Assembly: GCA_001687465.1 (NCBI GenBank)
Contig: LVLI01000316.1
Coordinates: 25,367 to 89,366 of the forward strand
Direction of reading: 5' to 3'
Length of the DNA stretch: 64,000 nucleotides
DNA from: Halocafeteria seosinensis
Taxonomy: Eukaryota > Sar > Bigyra > Bicosoecida
Position 1 is the stretch's first letter. Each line of letters begins with the position of its first letter. Shown one piece after another: positions 41,377 to 52,900 of this stretch. A program made the position numbers and the translations under genes. The notes under the pieces were generated by a model. The model saw nothing but the letters and a program-made list of their open reading frames with translations. It searched no databases and was not told the origin of the DNA.

Positions 41377-41852
41377 TCAGTTGCCCAAAGACGACGTTTT
41401 TCTACGGCCCAGTAATTTCCGGAAGAGTGATACAGTAATTTTTTTTTTTTTTTTAGGCGGCCAAAGTTTGCGATTATGGTATTTATTACGCGGGAAGTCT
41501 CGGGTTCGTCAACTGCAAAGAAATGTGTGCAACCTGCACAACATCTTGTATAACGTTGCCGGTAATCACGTTCCTCCGAAGAATAGACACAAATATATAA
41601 TGTGCGTACTGTAATCATCGTCACTGTTTTCTCTGTGCCAATATACACCTAGATCCGTAGTTCGCAGAAGCTGTCTCATGAGGTTCACATTCTGCGGAGT
41701 TGCTAGCCTTTCGGAAGGCGCCTTACGCTGTAATACTTGGTAGATTCAAAGCTTCCAGGATTGTTGACTATTTTGGTAGTGAGCATTCGGGCTGTTCAGA
41801 ACTGTTATTAGATGTCTCAGGGAGAGAGCAATTTGAATTGAGAGCGCGAACC

Positions 41853-42229
41853 ATGGCGGAGCGGCGAGCTTCGGCGTCATCGACGTCGAAGTCTTCTCAC
41901 CCCCACTATTGGACACGGAAGGACGTTAAGCGAGTCAGTCGAGAATCGGACCGAAAATTAACGATCATCTACCACTACGTCGTCGACTTGACCGACTTCT
42001 TTCAACTCCATCCCGGAGGTCCCGAGGTAAGCTGACCTGAGAATCGTCACAGGAAGCTCGTGCCGTCTTGGATACATTCGAGGTTTGCTTGCAGGTGTTG
42101 AAGGATGTAGTTGGAAAGGATGGCACGATAAACTTCGATGGAGTAGGACATAGTCGAAAAGCAAAGGACTGGATGAAAAAGTTCGTCATTGGAACGCTAC
42201 ATCACGACGAGAGACTGGGTAGTAGGTAG
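41853..42229 (+). CDS. Small cytochrome b5-like heme-binding protein
   Basis: Exons 41853-42026 and 42095-42229 join in phase through a 68-nt intron (gtaagc...ttgcag), giving 102 aa. The fold signature is present: YWTRKDVKRV, VVDLTDFFQLHPGGPE, then VGHSRKAKDWMKKFVIGTL. The two axial heme ligands are the histidine of HPGG and that of GHS. There is no membrane tail, so this is a soluble b5 domain that would pass electrons to a desaturase, reductase or hydroxylase partner. I chose ATG 41853 because the frame upstream (open to 41700) is unlike b5 proteins. Confidence 0.85.
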
Positions 42230-43305
42230 TTGACCTAAGCCGAAGGGAACTCGTCACTCCCTGGATCTGGATGGAGTATGCCTTGAATGAAGTTCTCATA
42301 CAACGAGGAGATAGTACACAGAGGTGTGAAAAAGTGAATGGGGTCGCCACTGTGGAACCCAACCTTCCTGGCGGAGGTCTGAGGTAGACTGGCGGCAGTC
42401 CTAAATCCACGTACTTGGTATCCATTAGGGAAGCAACTGCAAAACTTACATTTTCAAACTTAGTGAAGGAGAACGTTGCGACCAAAGACTGCCAGACTTT
42501 TGATGGCTTATGCACAGATGCCCTTCGGGGCAGCGAGCCGTGGCTGCTCAGAAGCTCATCTAGCGCAGTTCGCATTCTGGACCGCGTATGTAAACGGTAC
42601 GAAGGCGGTTTGTCTGTTTTTTTTTTGTCTAAATTGAATGCTAATATTTTGGCGACCATGATTCACTTGGTAAATGTGGAGCTAAATTCGCGCTTACGTC
42701 GAGTGGTTTGGCACAACGGATTCCAGATTTGTTGATGACCCGAGCAAGTTGTTGCCCCACCTAACATGGTCACTTTACCATCAGAAGACACATAATCGGG
42801 AGGAAGCTTGATGTCATATGCGTTATTTGAATGCTATTAATACAGAATTCAAGCACTGACACCCAGTTGCATGCTCTGAGCAACTTCGAGATTCAAATGC
42901 GTCTCTCAAAGAGCTAACTGTGCCATCCCAACTTGCGGACAAGTCCTGCTAAGTGCTTGCGATTTATTGTTACCTTAGTTCCTTCCACATCCACGTGTAG
43001 CCTGCAAGCGTCCGTCTTGATAGTTGACTTGAAGCTGGGACACGACACCTGGACGAACCCACAAAACTACAGAATGCAAAAAATGCGGTAGCCCAACCTT
43101 TCCCTATGCTCGGTACCAATCAGTACGTTCCACGTCGTGTAGAGCTTTAGATCCCCTGATTAAACCCCTCCAAAAAAAGAATAAGCTGTGGTTACTCAGT
43201 GTCCGTCACTGGTCACTTTATTCGAAAATCATCTAAAAAAACCCTTGTGAGGGTGTCCAATCAACATCCCTCGTACGCAGAACACCGGCTGGGTGGATTG
43301 ATTTT
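42230..43305. other. Intergenic, no gene established
   Basis: Open frames exist on both strands in 42.2-42.7 kb (for example plus-strand TFSNLVKENVATKDCQTFDG), but they overlap each other and neither matches a family. 42.74-43.3 kb shows only short frames. Confidence 0.35.
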
Positions 43306-43647
43306 CTAGATTGTTCGACCATCTTTTTCCGCGGAAATAGACATTTGACTTATTTCACGGCCAACCTGATGCCTATTGGTGGAACTCTGATTAGTTGTCG
43401 AATTCTGAATACACGGTGTTGAGAGCTGTAAGAACAACTTCTCCAGGACGTTACCCTGCCCGTGCAGTTGCTTCACTTTCGAATTGCACGATACCGAGAG
43501 ATCTTTGAAGGTTTCCACCGCTTAGCTTAGATGGGATGCTTTAATTGTGACACGGATCAGTCGTCTCACCAATATTGTGGGGTCAGTGGTCTCCAATTGG
43601 ACACCTTGTTCTGCGCTTGCGACCTCGGGTGGGCTCAGAATATCCAT
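43306..43647 (-). CDS. Candidate minus-strand gene divergent from the bZIP
   Basis: ATG at 43647 opens MDILSPPEVASAEQGVQLET followed by TDPTIL, which meets a good donor (gtgaga). A following helical piece, ETFKDLSVSCNSKVKQLHGQ, continues to 43306. The only nearby acceptors (ctaag) do not join the frames in phase, so either the junction is misread or the gene is broken. The starts of this candidate and of the bZIP would be only 50 bp apart. The product is unknown; the helical second part could suit a small complex subunit. Confidence 0.27.
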
Positions 43648-43697
43648 TCCATTCACCCACAGTTGCTCAACTCTAGCACGGTCGCTGAGGCTTGAAA

Positions 43698-44408
43698 ATG
43701 GAACACGAGAAGAAAGAGCCTCAGAATGGGAGCCAAGATTCGGATGCATCCCAAGACGAGCCGTCGAAGTTACTTCAGACTCGTCGCCGTCCGACGAACG
43801 ATGAGTTGCAACGGCTAGCTCAGAGAGGTGAAGGGTAAGTGAGGGTTTCGGGTTCCACAACTGTAGGCCGCAACGACGGTGTGCTCCACTTATTACCAAT
43901 TATGTGCAGAAAAGTTGCCTTGGAAGCTGCTCGAAAATTGAGGAACAGAATAAGCGCTCAGAAAAGTAGAAGCAAAAAGCGGAGACAAGAACAGCAACTC
44001 GAGTCTGAAGTGGACCAACTCAAGCGCCAGTTGGCCGAAAAAGACAAAATCATAGAGGAGAAGGAACGACACATTGCATCTTTGAAGAAAAGCATCGCTG
44101 AGTGCCCTAATCATCCCGAGTTGGGAGTACACAGTGAACAACATCCGTCCCATGACGACTCGAGTTCGCAAATCTTTTCCCCTCCCACCGTTCCGCTTGT
44201 CAATCCCCAGCTGATACCTGAAAATGGAGTAGATCACGGGTTCCAAACTGAGAACACCCATTGTGGACAGATTCCTGCAGACAGGAGTGAAATTGAAGAA
44301 TACTTTAGCCTTGCTGGCCCGCGTCGTACGGCCAACGGTGGCCCGGCTCCCGACTGGGGAATCCGTGCTGACGAAAGGAACGAAGATCCGCTGAAAGAGT
44401 TAGTCTGA
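43698..44408 (+). CDS. bZIP transcription factor, XBP1/HAC1-like basic region
   Basis: Exons 43698-43834 and 43910-44408 join in phase through a 75-nt intron (gtaagt...gtgcag), giving 211 aa. The basic region RKLRNRISAQKSRSKKRRQE has the bZIP N-x7-R signature (N-RISAQKS-R). The leucine zipper follows: LESEVDQLKRQLAEKDKIIE with heptad leucines. The LRNR(I/V)(S/A)AQ.SR form resembles XBP1/HAC1 more than CREB or GCN4; these factors drive the unfolded-protein response in animals and yeast. The intron interrupts the gene just before the basic region; there is no evidence here for unconventional (IRE1) splicing. The C-terminal part is Pro/Ser/Asp-rich and may be an activation region. Confidence 0.82.
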
Positions 44409-45284
44409 CGGATATCAAAACTAACAAATCTCGACTACTCCTGCTTCATCTTTTAATTGATGTTCTCCCGTCATCAGCGCGTTACAACTCGTTAGGGAAG
44501 AAGTTATACGGTGCTTGTTATACATGTGCTCCTGGCATTTGACCTACAGTATATCTCCTAAGGAACCCGGTTTGAGCGAGGCTATACGAAATAGTCAGTA
44601 TCTGTTCTTGTTCTGCGTATTGACTAACATGTGCAGTCTGTCGTCTTGGACACATATGATAGTCATGCCATTGACTGTCATGGATAGCCCAGAATTTCCA
44701 GATAGTCAGTGGATAACACCATACCCATTCTTTCAATCGATCACATCGCCGAATAGCCAAGTTGCGCGTTGCGCTGCATGTCCAGTTTCTATGATCCACT
44801 TATACATGTAGCACAGCTGCTGAGTGACTGCGTGCAGGTGTGCTCGATGGAACACTGCGACATGTACGTACGTGGGATAGTCAAAGAAGGGGAATATAAC
44901 CATCGCTCACGTGCCATTGCTCCCAACAAAATGCCCCAATGTAGTACTGCTTCCATTCATCCCATATTGGATTCTCCTCAGTTACCGTAGGAGAAAGTCT
45001 CACACACACATATGTGACAGGTCCGAAGTCCCACGTAACGGATACTGCAGTTACACTTCAAGAAGTTCAAGCGAAACAAAGCCTCGGTTGAATGCATGCC
45101 ATGCTTGAAAAAGACGACCAATCTCTCTTATCTTGAGTGACTGCATTCTTCATGTTTTGGAGATAAACTGATTTCGAGTTAGCCACAGTCTGTTTGCCAC
45201 ACACTGTACAAGACTTCTGAGACGGAGAATCCATCCGAACCGCGCCTGATTCGTACGCACATTCGGACCTCACTCACAAGCTTT
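44409..45284. other. Intergenic, no gene seen
   Basis: Only short frames on both strands. A short acacacacat run lies near 45002. No RNA gene or exon is recognised. Confidence 0.4.
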
Positions 45285-46190
45285 CCAGTACTTGTCCAAA
45301 GTGACAGCTTTGGAGTTCTGTCGTTGCAAACAGTCGACGATTGCATCTCGTGCCTTCCAGAATCTCTCAAGTCTAATAAAGTTAAACATAACAGGTGTAA
45401 CCTATCGACCATTGCCAACTGGAATCGGGAACCTCTCCAAACTACAGTCTTTAAATATGGCTGGATGCAATCAGTCAAAATTCACGGACTCTGCTTTTCA
45501 GCATCTATCCAATTTGACGTCCTTGGTAATGGGCAGCTGCACTCAATATCACCCGCGAGAATGAACAAAACAAAATTTACTAACAAAAAAGTAAATAAAA
45601 GTTTGATAACTCAAACCACGATAACGGATTCTGCATTCGTCTATCTGACAAACTTGAAGCATCTGACCATTTTCAGCTGCACTCAAGGAACCATAACGAG
45701 GTCTGCATTTCACCGTTTGCTTAAACTAACGTCGTTAGATGTTACTTGCTCTTTGCAGACAACAATCACAGATTCTGCGTTTAAACGTTAAAGGAACTGA
45801 TCATGCCGTTCTGCAAACAATTGACGATTGCGGATTCAGGTTTTGAACATGTTTGCGCTTCTGCCTCATTGACATCACTGATCATTAGCGGATGCAATTA
45901 GTCAACCATTACGGATGGTACTTTCTGACATTTTTTCGAAGTTACACTTGCTACGCATGATGTGGTTGCTCCTAATCACCATCACAGATGACACCTACTC
46001 TGCTTGAAAGAACTGATTCTCAGTGAATTTCTCACTGGCTGCAAGCATCTAACACACCTGCCCTGCTTGAAAGAACTGATTCTCACTGGCTGCAAGCATC
46101 TAGCATCGCGTCATCACTGAGTCGGCATTTCAACATTCTATCCAATTTGGCAGCCTTTAGAGTGCTGTGATATCATCCTGCTCGAGGCCG
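45285..46190 (+). pseudogene. Third LRR-family relic
   Basis: Repeats in different frames, separated by stops, include LQSLNMAGCNQSKFTDSAFQ, TITDSAFVYLTNLKHLTIFS and TITDSAFKR. All share the C.QTTITD.AF.HL..L pattern of the LRR gene at 14.8 kb. The frame breaks at least five times, and an AT-rich insertion with AACAAAAC repeats lies near 45560-45610. No intact reading frame remains. Confidence 0.75.
45991..46102. repeat. Short tandem duplication inside the LRR relic
   Basis: The run ctgcttgaaagaactgattc followed by tca...ctggctgcaagcatcta occurs twice in succession. The first copy has a 12-bp insert (cagtgaatttct). It reflects slippage or unequal exchange between decayed repeats. Confidence 0.75.
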
Positions 46191-46704
46191 CTTCATGAGA
46201 CTACGCTGACGAACAAGTTGAACGCTGTCTTGCGAGGTTTTAGTATTCCCCTAACCCCCTTCAGAAAGGGATGCTGAATGTAACCAGTACAACTGTTTGT
46301 CCGACCTCCTAAATTATCCCGTTCGTCCCTGTTGTTTATCCAAATGAGCATGCTAGTAGCTCCAGCAAAAACAGGGAAGTACGTTAGCGGGTTTGGTTGT
46401 GTCAGCGTCAAATCGAACTGTAAAGTTGGATCCCCATGTCATTAGGACGGAGTCAGCCCGTTCTTCCGAGGTTATTAGCGTTTTTCCTGCTATAGGATAC
46501 ACTATGCACTTCTTGTATTGCTTCTGTAAGCTTTTACGGCCTTGTTCACGGGTCAAATGGAGGAATTCAAACACTAGATGCGTGAACCTTTTTCAGAGAA
46601 GTTTTCACCCGCACTCTCAGAGAGATCATCGAATCGAATGGATTGTTTGATATCTATATATACTCCTCTTACTCTGCGTTCATTTGAGCATTCTTTCTCG
46701 CGAC
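46191..46704. other. Intergenic, probable promoter of the following gene
   Basis: No convincing exon. Short frames only. Confidence 0.35.
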
Positions 46705-47592
46705 ATGGGATTCGGTTTTCCAAGGAAAGTTCGCTTGACGGTTGGAACCATGAATTTAACCAAGCATCAACAATTGCTCCTTCTCTCAGGAATATTATTC
46801 ACTGGCTTCTTGGGGGTATGGACGCTCTTCAGTATATGGACGGTGTATAACAACAGATTTCCCGTCGGATACATGGGAATTAACAGTGACAGTGTCCCAG
46901 ATTTCGGAGACTCGTACACCTTCAGGAAGGAACTCTTTCATCAATGGCATTGGACTTACGTTTTGGAAGGCGATGAACGGTGGCGGATCGAGCAGCTATG
47001 CCCCACACTGAAGCACGATGCGAAACTCGTCTACGACCGCGAGAACGATATAGTGGCTGCCTCGAACCATAAAGTGTACGCGTATGAAGGCAGTGTATGG
47101 AATACGATCTCCAAAACCCTCGTACGAGATGCTTCCGGCAAGGTGATTTACGTGGTTCGCTCAGGCAATCTATGGGAGACATTAATTAATGCCAACCGAA
47201 TCTGGGTTACCTTGGAGATCAAAGACGGCAATGATGACCTCCTCCTCGGATATTCAGACTCAGAAAACTGGGGAATTACGCAGTCAATTAGCCTCAAGCT
47301 TCCCGAGGGCGCTGAAGAGGTGAGGCTACATCGAACAAAACTCAGCCTCTCGGAATGGAAATGGAGAGTAGAGGCTTCTGACAAACAGCTAAATGATCCC
47401 AGACTAATTGCGATGATTATCGCTAAATATGCATTTGATGAACATGGCTCAAAGTATAGGACGGACCTCTGTAATTGGGTCTACTTCCTGCTCTGCTCTG
47501 GAGGCATAATCGCTCTATTGTTCACCGTCGTCGCAGCACTTCTAAACGCTTCCCAGTGCTATAGGCAAGGATATATTATTAAGAGAGAGTAA
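46705..47592 (+). CDS. Two-TM protein with LURP-one/tubby-like domain (copy A)
   Basis: One exon, 295 aa. A signal anchor near the start (LLLLSGILFTGFLGVWTLFS) and a second helix near the C-terminus (LLCSGGIIALLFTVVAALLN) enclose a lumenal or extracellular domain. Its core is RIEQLCPTLKHDAKLVYD, then KTLVRDASGKVIYVVRSGNL, WVTLEIKDGNDDLLLGYSDS and WKWRVEASDKQLNDPRLIAM. This strand pattern (V.D..G..IY.VR.G....T..N...I...I.D) matches LURP-one-related and scramblase-like tubby folds. HQWHWTYVL is shared with the convergent neighbour. Function is unknown; such folds often bind lipids. ATG 46750 is an alternative start. Confidence 0.7.
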   Translation: MGFGFPRKVRLTVGTMNLTKHQQLLLLSGILFTGFLGVWTLFSIWTVYNNRFPVGYMGINSDSVPDFGDSYTFRKELFHQWHWTYVLEGDERWRIEQLCPTLKHDAKLVYDRENDIVAASNHKVYAYEGSVWNTISKTLVRDASGKVIYVVRSGNLWETLINANRIWVTLEIKDGNDDLLLGYSDSENWGITQSISLKLPEGAEEVRLHRTKLSLSEWKWRVEASDKQLNDPRLIAMIIAKYAFDEHGSKYRTDLCNWVYFLLCSGGIIALLFTVVAALLNASQCYRQGYIIKRE

Positions 47593-47993
47593 ACAAACCA
47601 GAGGGAAGCTTGTTCTCTCCGATATGCGAATCAGCACTGTGCTTTCCGTCACTCTGGAATTCGGCACGAACTTCCACAAGCAATTCAAGACTGATTCGGC
47701 ATACTATCAGACGGATCAAACGGAGCATGAGGTAACTGCTTGACGAAGGTTAAAATGGATGGTCGCTTACACTTAGATTTGGGCTAAGTTGATTGGATTG
47801 AGTGCTACAGTTCTTGTAGAACTACCTTACGGTGCTAAATTCTGACAATGTAGGCAAAGAACAACGCACGGAATTCAGCCCCATTCAAGAAGTGCAACTG
47901 GACTCCCTACGAACCTGACGGAAAATAGAGCCACAGCAATCATTAGAGGAGTCGAGGTTGTGGCTTGGGAGCTACATGTGAGCTGCGACGAAG
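47593..47993. other. Shared 3' flank of the convergent pair
   Basis: The two paralogous genes converge here. No exon is seen; two late gaattc... pieces have no coding appearance. Confidence 0.4.
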
Positions 47994-49100
47994 TTATTTG
48001 AGCAATTGTTCGACAGACGAATCAGACTCCAGAGAACGATTATGTTCAGATGCCGCTGTACCCATGCGTTCGTTTTCGGGCTCTGACTGAATGCTAATCG
48101 TGTCATTGTCCTCTACCTGACCGTTCTTTTCAACACTGATGGGTCCGCGCGTGTCATGAAAATGATCTTTACGCGACTTCTCCCCAATTGAGCCTCCACG
48201 TTCGGAACCTACTTCAGGGAGCTCGACCAATGCTCGTTGGGTTCTTGGGGCCACAATTTCGTGCCTTTTCTTTGCGTAGCGCTGATAGAGGCCTATTCCA
48301 ACTATCACCAGGATGAATGTAAATAGTGATAGAAGTACAATGCTTGTTACGTAGAGGGCATTGAAAGCGCTGTTACAAAGGTCTGTCTTGTCCTCCCCAT
48401 TGCTGGAAAATGAGCTCTTCCCAATCAGCATGGCCACCAACCTTGGGTCTACCAGGGTATCACCTTTAACCCTCACATTCCATATCCACTCCTTTACGCT
48501 TAACTTATTACGCTCTAAGGTGAACTGGTCGATGTCGTTACTGTCTTTTACTGTTGTTTTGGATCCAAAACCCCAGTTCCATTTCTCTGAGAATCCCAAC
48601 AATAGATCGTCTTGACCATCTCGTATTTGCAAATTGACATATATTTTGTTCGCGTTGACAACCGTTTCAATAGCATCTCCTGAGCGCACGACGTACATAG
48701 GAGTACCAGTCGAGTCTTTAATGATAAGCTTTGTGATCACATTCGTCACTTTCCCATCGTAGGCGAAGAGTTTACCATCGGAATAGGCAACCAGGTCTCC
48801 TTCTTCATCTTCCAATTCAGCATCATGTTTGAATGTCGGACAAAGCTGTTTGACCTTCCAGCCTTCAGTGTGATTACCTTGAGATGACTTCAGGCCATAC
48901 GTCCAATGCCATTGGCTCCATAATTGCTTTTGAAACTCGTACGCGTCGCCGAAATCCGGAGGCGGATGCGGTGTACTCTCAGAGGAAGTTGGTTCCCGAT
49001 GTCGGTACCAATCAATCGCAATAGATCCCGTGATGACCCCAGTCAGAAAAATCACCAGAACGAATGCGCTCGCTATTAGTTTGGCGTGGAACTCTCGCAT
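47994..49100 (-). CDS. Two-TM protein with LURP-one/tubby-like domain (copy B)
   Basis: One exon from ATG 49100, 368 aa. A signal anchor (LIASAFVLVIFLTGVITGSI) is followed by a lumenal or extracellular domain clearly homologous to the convergent gene: PDFGDAYEFQKQLWSQWHWT against PDFGDSYTFRKELFHQWHWT, MYVVRSGDAIETVVNANKIY against IYVVRSGNLWETLINANRIW, and DPRLVAMLIGKSSF. A second helix (YVTSIVLLSLFTFILVIVGI) leads to a 100-residue charged cytoplasmic tail absent from copy A. The tail difference suggests copy B gained or kept a signalling or interaction region. Function unknown. Confidence 0.72.
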   Translation of the reverse strand: MREFHAKLIASAFVLVIFLTGVITGSIAIDWYRHREPTSSESTPHPPPDFGDAYEFQKQLWSQWHWTYGLKSSQGNHTEGWKVKQLCPTFKHDAELEDEEGDLVAYSDGKLFAYDGKVTNVITKLIIKDSTGTPMYVVRSGDAIETVVNANKIYVNLQIRDGQDDLLLGFSEKWNWGFGSKTTVKDSNDIDQFTLERNKLSVKEWIWNVRVKGDTLVDPRLVAMLIGKSSFSSNGEDKTDLCNSAFNALYVTSIVLLSLFTFILVIVGIGLYQRYAKKRHEIVAPRTQRALVELPEVGSERGGSIGEKSRKDHFHDTRGPISVEKNGQVEDNDTISIQSEPENERMGTAASEHNRSLESDSSVEQLLK

Positions 49101-49918
49101 TCCTCCCAAAGCGAAAAAAGAGTAAGGACTCCTACTCAAGGGCCCCACGAATCTTGTGGGGCCTACCTAGGGTGTGCGACTTTCTCTATATACTTTTTTT
49201 TCTTGTCCCGTATCTTTTTCTCGTCGAAATATTTCATTGGAAAATCTATGTGATCAAGCATAATCAATCCCATTGAGCTTCATACAAGTGAAGTAGCCGA
49301 GGCTTCCAGCTGTCAGTAGCGCCATAGAATGACAGTATCCCTCCGGATTGATACTCGAGCATTTTTAAGGAACATACCTTGCTGTACAAGGATGGCAATC
49401 TTCCTATGTGTAGTCAATAAAATGGAGGGGAAGGAGTGAAATGAGTCTGCTATGTGATAGAGCGACTTCAACCTCCACTTTCTAGAGCTGGATAGCATGC
49501 AAACAGCGGATGTACGGCCCTATCTTCACCTGAATATCCGAAAATAGTGTATTTATTAACTACTTGTCGTCATGGGAAGTCTTTGTATTACGTGTATATG
49601 CATGATAATGGCCCTTAAATGGTTGTACATCTTGAGATGAGCTAAGGTTTCCCCCTCTTGTGGGTTCCACACTCCCTCATGGGATGTGTAAGCATCTCAA
49701 ATAGATAATCGTGTGTAGCATCAACATGATATTGACGTGAAGAGTATCAAAAATACACGTGCAATGCCCGTATATGGCCCAGATAATATGGGACATGAAC
49801 TTTTGTGAAGGACAACTCCAAGGTGTCCGTCCAGATTTGATGGCATTCCATGTCTACTACTGCCATAAATGTGTGACAAGGTATCAATAGAGACTATATA
49901 GTGTTTGTTAAGAGCACA
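49101..49918. other. Intergenic, no gene seen
   Basis: AT-rich with pyrimidine tracts. It presumably holds promoters of the minus-strand membrane protein and of the PHD-ORC2 gene (divergent, about 820 bp apart). Confidence 0.4.
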
Positions 49919-52900
49919 ATGAGCGCCAGTAGCAGCGAAGAAGAGAGTGATTTCGGTCGGGAAGAAAGTCTTTTATCCCAGGCATTCAAGAGGCCTAATA
50001 AGCCCATTCCTAGCCCATATACGACTAAATCCCAGACCAATGGACATACATCTTCCCGGAAAACACCCCAAATGAGAGCCCCGTCCACTCGAAATGGGCG
50101 AAAACAAAGCGTGTCCTCGAGCAGCGCCTCTTCCAGTGTGTCCCCACGGGCCAAACAGAGCCCCCAAAAGGCCATTACATCGCGTTCCAAGGCCACAAAA
50201 GCATCTTCCAAGAGTGATACAGAGTCTGTGACTTCGTCGACACGGTATCGAAGGGCAACGAGGAGTAGAGCTGGAGAAATCATCCCGGGACAGTCTCCAC
50301 GGGAGTCTGTGAAAGTGGAAGATACGCCTACAATTACCCATAATGGACGTCATAAAGCCAATTCTAAGGCGAAATCACCTTCTTTGAGACGAAAGAAGAT
50401 TCCTCAACAGGTGGCAAAGCCCGCGATGGACATGACGCCGAGCATTGCTCAAACTAGATCGACACGACGTGGTACGCGAAGTTTAAAAAGTGACCCAAAA
50501 GATACAACTTCGTCTGGCACAGAGGATACCGCCAGTAAGAAGGCGTCCCGACGGGTAAAATCAGAGACGTCATTGAGTAATTGTTCTTTGACGTCCTCCG
50601 CTACTGAGCCCAAACGACCGTCGACTCGGAAGCAACAGCGACGGGATTTGCCCCGGGACTCGTTGACCAATAGTTCTTCCACGTCCTCCACTACTGAACC
50701 CAGCTTGAGCACGACGGGGCCCAGACGACCGCCTCCTCGGCGGCAACAGCAACGGCATTTGCCCCGGGACGCATTGACCAATAGTTCTTCGACCTCCTCC
50801 ACTAGACGGCCCTCCACTCGGCAGCAACAGCAACGGGATTTGCCCCAGGACTCAGTGACCAATAGTTCTTCGACCTCCTCCACTACCGAACCCAGACGGC
50901 AGTCCACTCGGCGGCAACAGCAACAGGATTTGCCCCAGGAGTCGGGGGAAGACTCTACGGTATCAGCAGCAGCGCACTATCGTAACGGCAACATGAAACA
51001 ACCACAAAAGAAGAAACGACATCCTCAAGCGTCTTCTTCCTCCTCCTCCTCCTTTGCCAGCGCTCAGAGGTCTCCTGCTAGTCCTGGGCTTCGCTCTCAA
51101 AAATCATATGGTGTACCATTATCAAAGTCTCTCAAGCTGAATAAGTCGCAGCGTGAGAAGTACGCCGGAATAATTAAGTGTAGTGTCTGCAGCGAGGGTG
51201 AGGATAGCGATAATCCTTTGAAGCAATGCAGTGGTTGTGGTATGAGACTCCATCCTGATTGCTACGGCGAAAGGGACATGCACCCTGCGAATGAGCTTGA
51301 TACCAACGAACAGCTTTTTCAAGGAGACTTTGCTTGTTCTGCGTGTGTGCACCGACTTGGCGAAGGAGAAGTTCGATGTGTCCTCTGTCCCAACATTTCA
51401 AACAGAGCTATGAAAGAATTAGCAGATAATGAACCAGTACGGGTAAGTTCGCCGATACTGTATATCACTTGCTCTCGTGGATATCTATTGGATATCCGTG
51501 CAGGGCTGGGTTCATGTAGCGTGCGCATTATGGACACCCAACATTTACTTTAACAATCCAGAGGATTTGTGAGTACCGCTGCATGGCCTGTTCGTGGAAA
51601 GAATGGTAAAAATACTGCGTTTAATTTCCGCAGAAAAGAGCCTGCTGGTCTCCGATTTGTTGCCGAAGAGAGATGGGAATTGAAGTGTGAAATATGTACG
51701 GACAAGAGAACCGAATTCAAGGGGTGCTTACGAGGTAAATACTTACATGGGACAGTAGTAGTCCTCAGCGCTCTGCTGCATGTACTCTTGTATCGATTGC
51801 AGAAAGCTCCGAGGGGAAACGTGTGAGTGAATTGCGAGGTATTACGAAGTCTAAGGATAAGAAAACATGGGAGCTGTCTTTGCCCCGTTCTATAACGGCA
51901 AAATTGGCGACAGAAGTGAAAAGTTATAGTGACCCGTTCGAGGCTGCTATTGCGTACGATGAGCAGTTTATGCGCCATTATGGAATATCAGATGATATGA
52001 ACTTCCCCGGTGCGTTTTCACTGATATGCGATACAATCCGATACGATGAAACAGTCACAAGTGTATCACGGAGTAAGAAAGCAGCAAAATCAATTAAGAG
52101 CAAGGCCGAGCAATCAAGCGATTCGCAACAACGAGGAAAAGACAAAAGGAAGAAAACGTTTGACGGATGGACTCCCAGCAAATTGACGGACGCTCAACTA
52201 CGTGCATACGTGAAAGCTGGAACGGGAGCACCCATACAGTGTTCTACTAGCAGCTGTGCAGTAGCATTCCATGTAACGTGCGCCATGCGTGCTGGGTGGG
52301 AGTTCAGTGTATTGGAGCGGAAGAGTGGGGAGGTATCCAAGCGAGCATTCTGCTCCCAACACAGTACAGTACTAGTCGTTGATGAAGATGAGCCTTGCAG
52401 AGAGTGTGGATCCCGGGAAGAACCAGATCGAATGCTATTGTGTGAGCACTGTGGCTCAGTGTTTCATTTAGAATGTTTAGACCCACCCTTGGATCGCATA
52501 CCTTCCGGAAAATGGTTTTGCAGAGAATGCTTACCAGAGCTAGTACAGAAAGGCTCCGTGATACCAAGTGATGGACAGCAAAATACTGAACGAAACCATG
52601 AAGTCGAGGGGTCCTGCAAAGAGTATATTACACTAGATGAAGAGTATGTCTCCTCACTTCCAGCGCCACCTGCTCTCATGTCTTCAGACGAGAGTGATGC
52701 CGAGGATCTCGGCGAATCTGATTCCGATGATGAAAGGGAAATAGCCCCCTCTTCTTCATCTGCGGCTGCAGCGTCATCGACAGGTCGAGTGAATTTTGTT
52801 GGAGAGAAGCGTTCAAACCGGGACATGCTGCCGAAAAGTGTTAGCACATCTCATTTTAACGACTTCTTTGCCGCTAATCGCAGTAAGCAGCAACGAGTCA

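Noticed and set aside
42186-42735. Overlapping 157- and 106-codon frames on opposite strands
   Set aside because: They occupy the same DNA, match no family, lack supporting splice sites, and one runs into the cytochrome b5 gene's 3' end.
50590-50945. Tandem repeats as a CRISPR array
   Set aside because: The units are coding, vary in length, have no unique spacers and lie inside an exon of a eukaryotic gene.
52600-52870. Gene boundary between the PHD protein and ORC2
   Set aside because: The frame is uninterrupted through this acidic linker, with no stop. An internal ATG exists, but nothing in the sequence marks a separate promoter or end.
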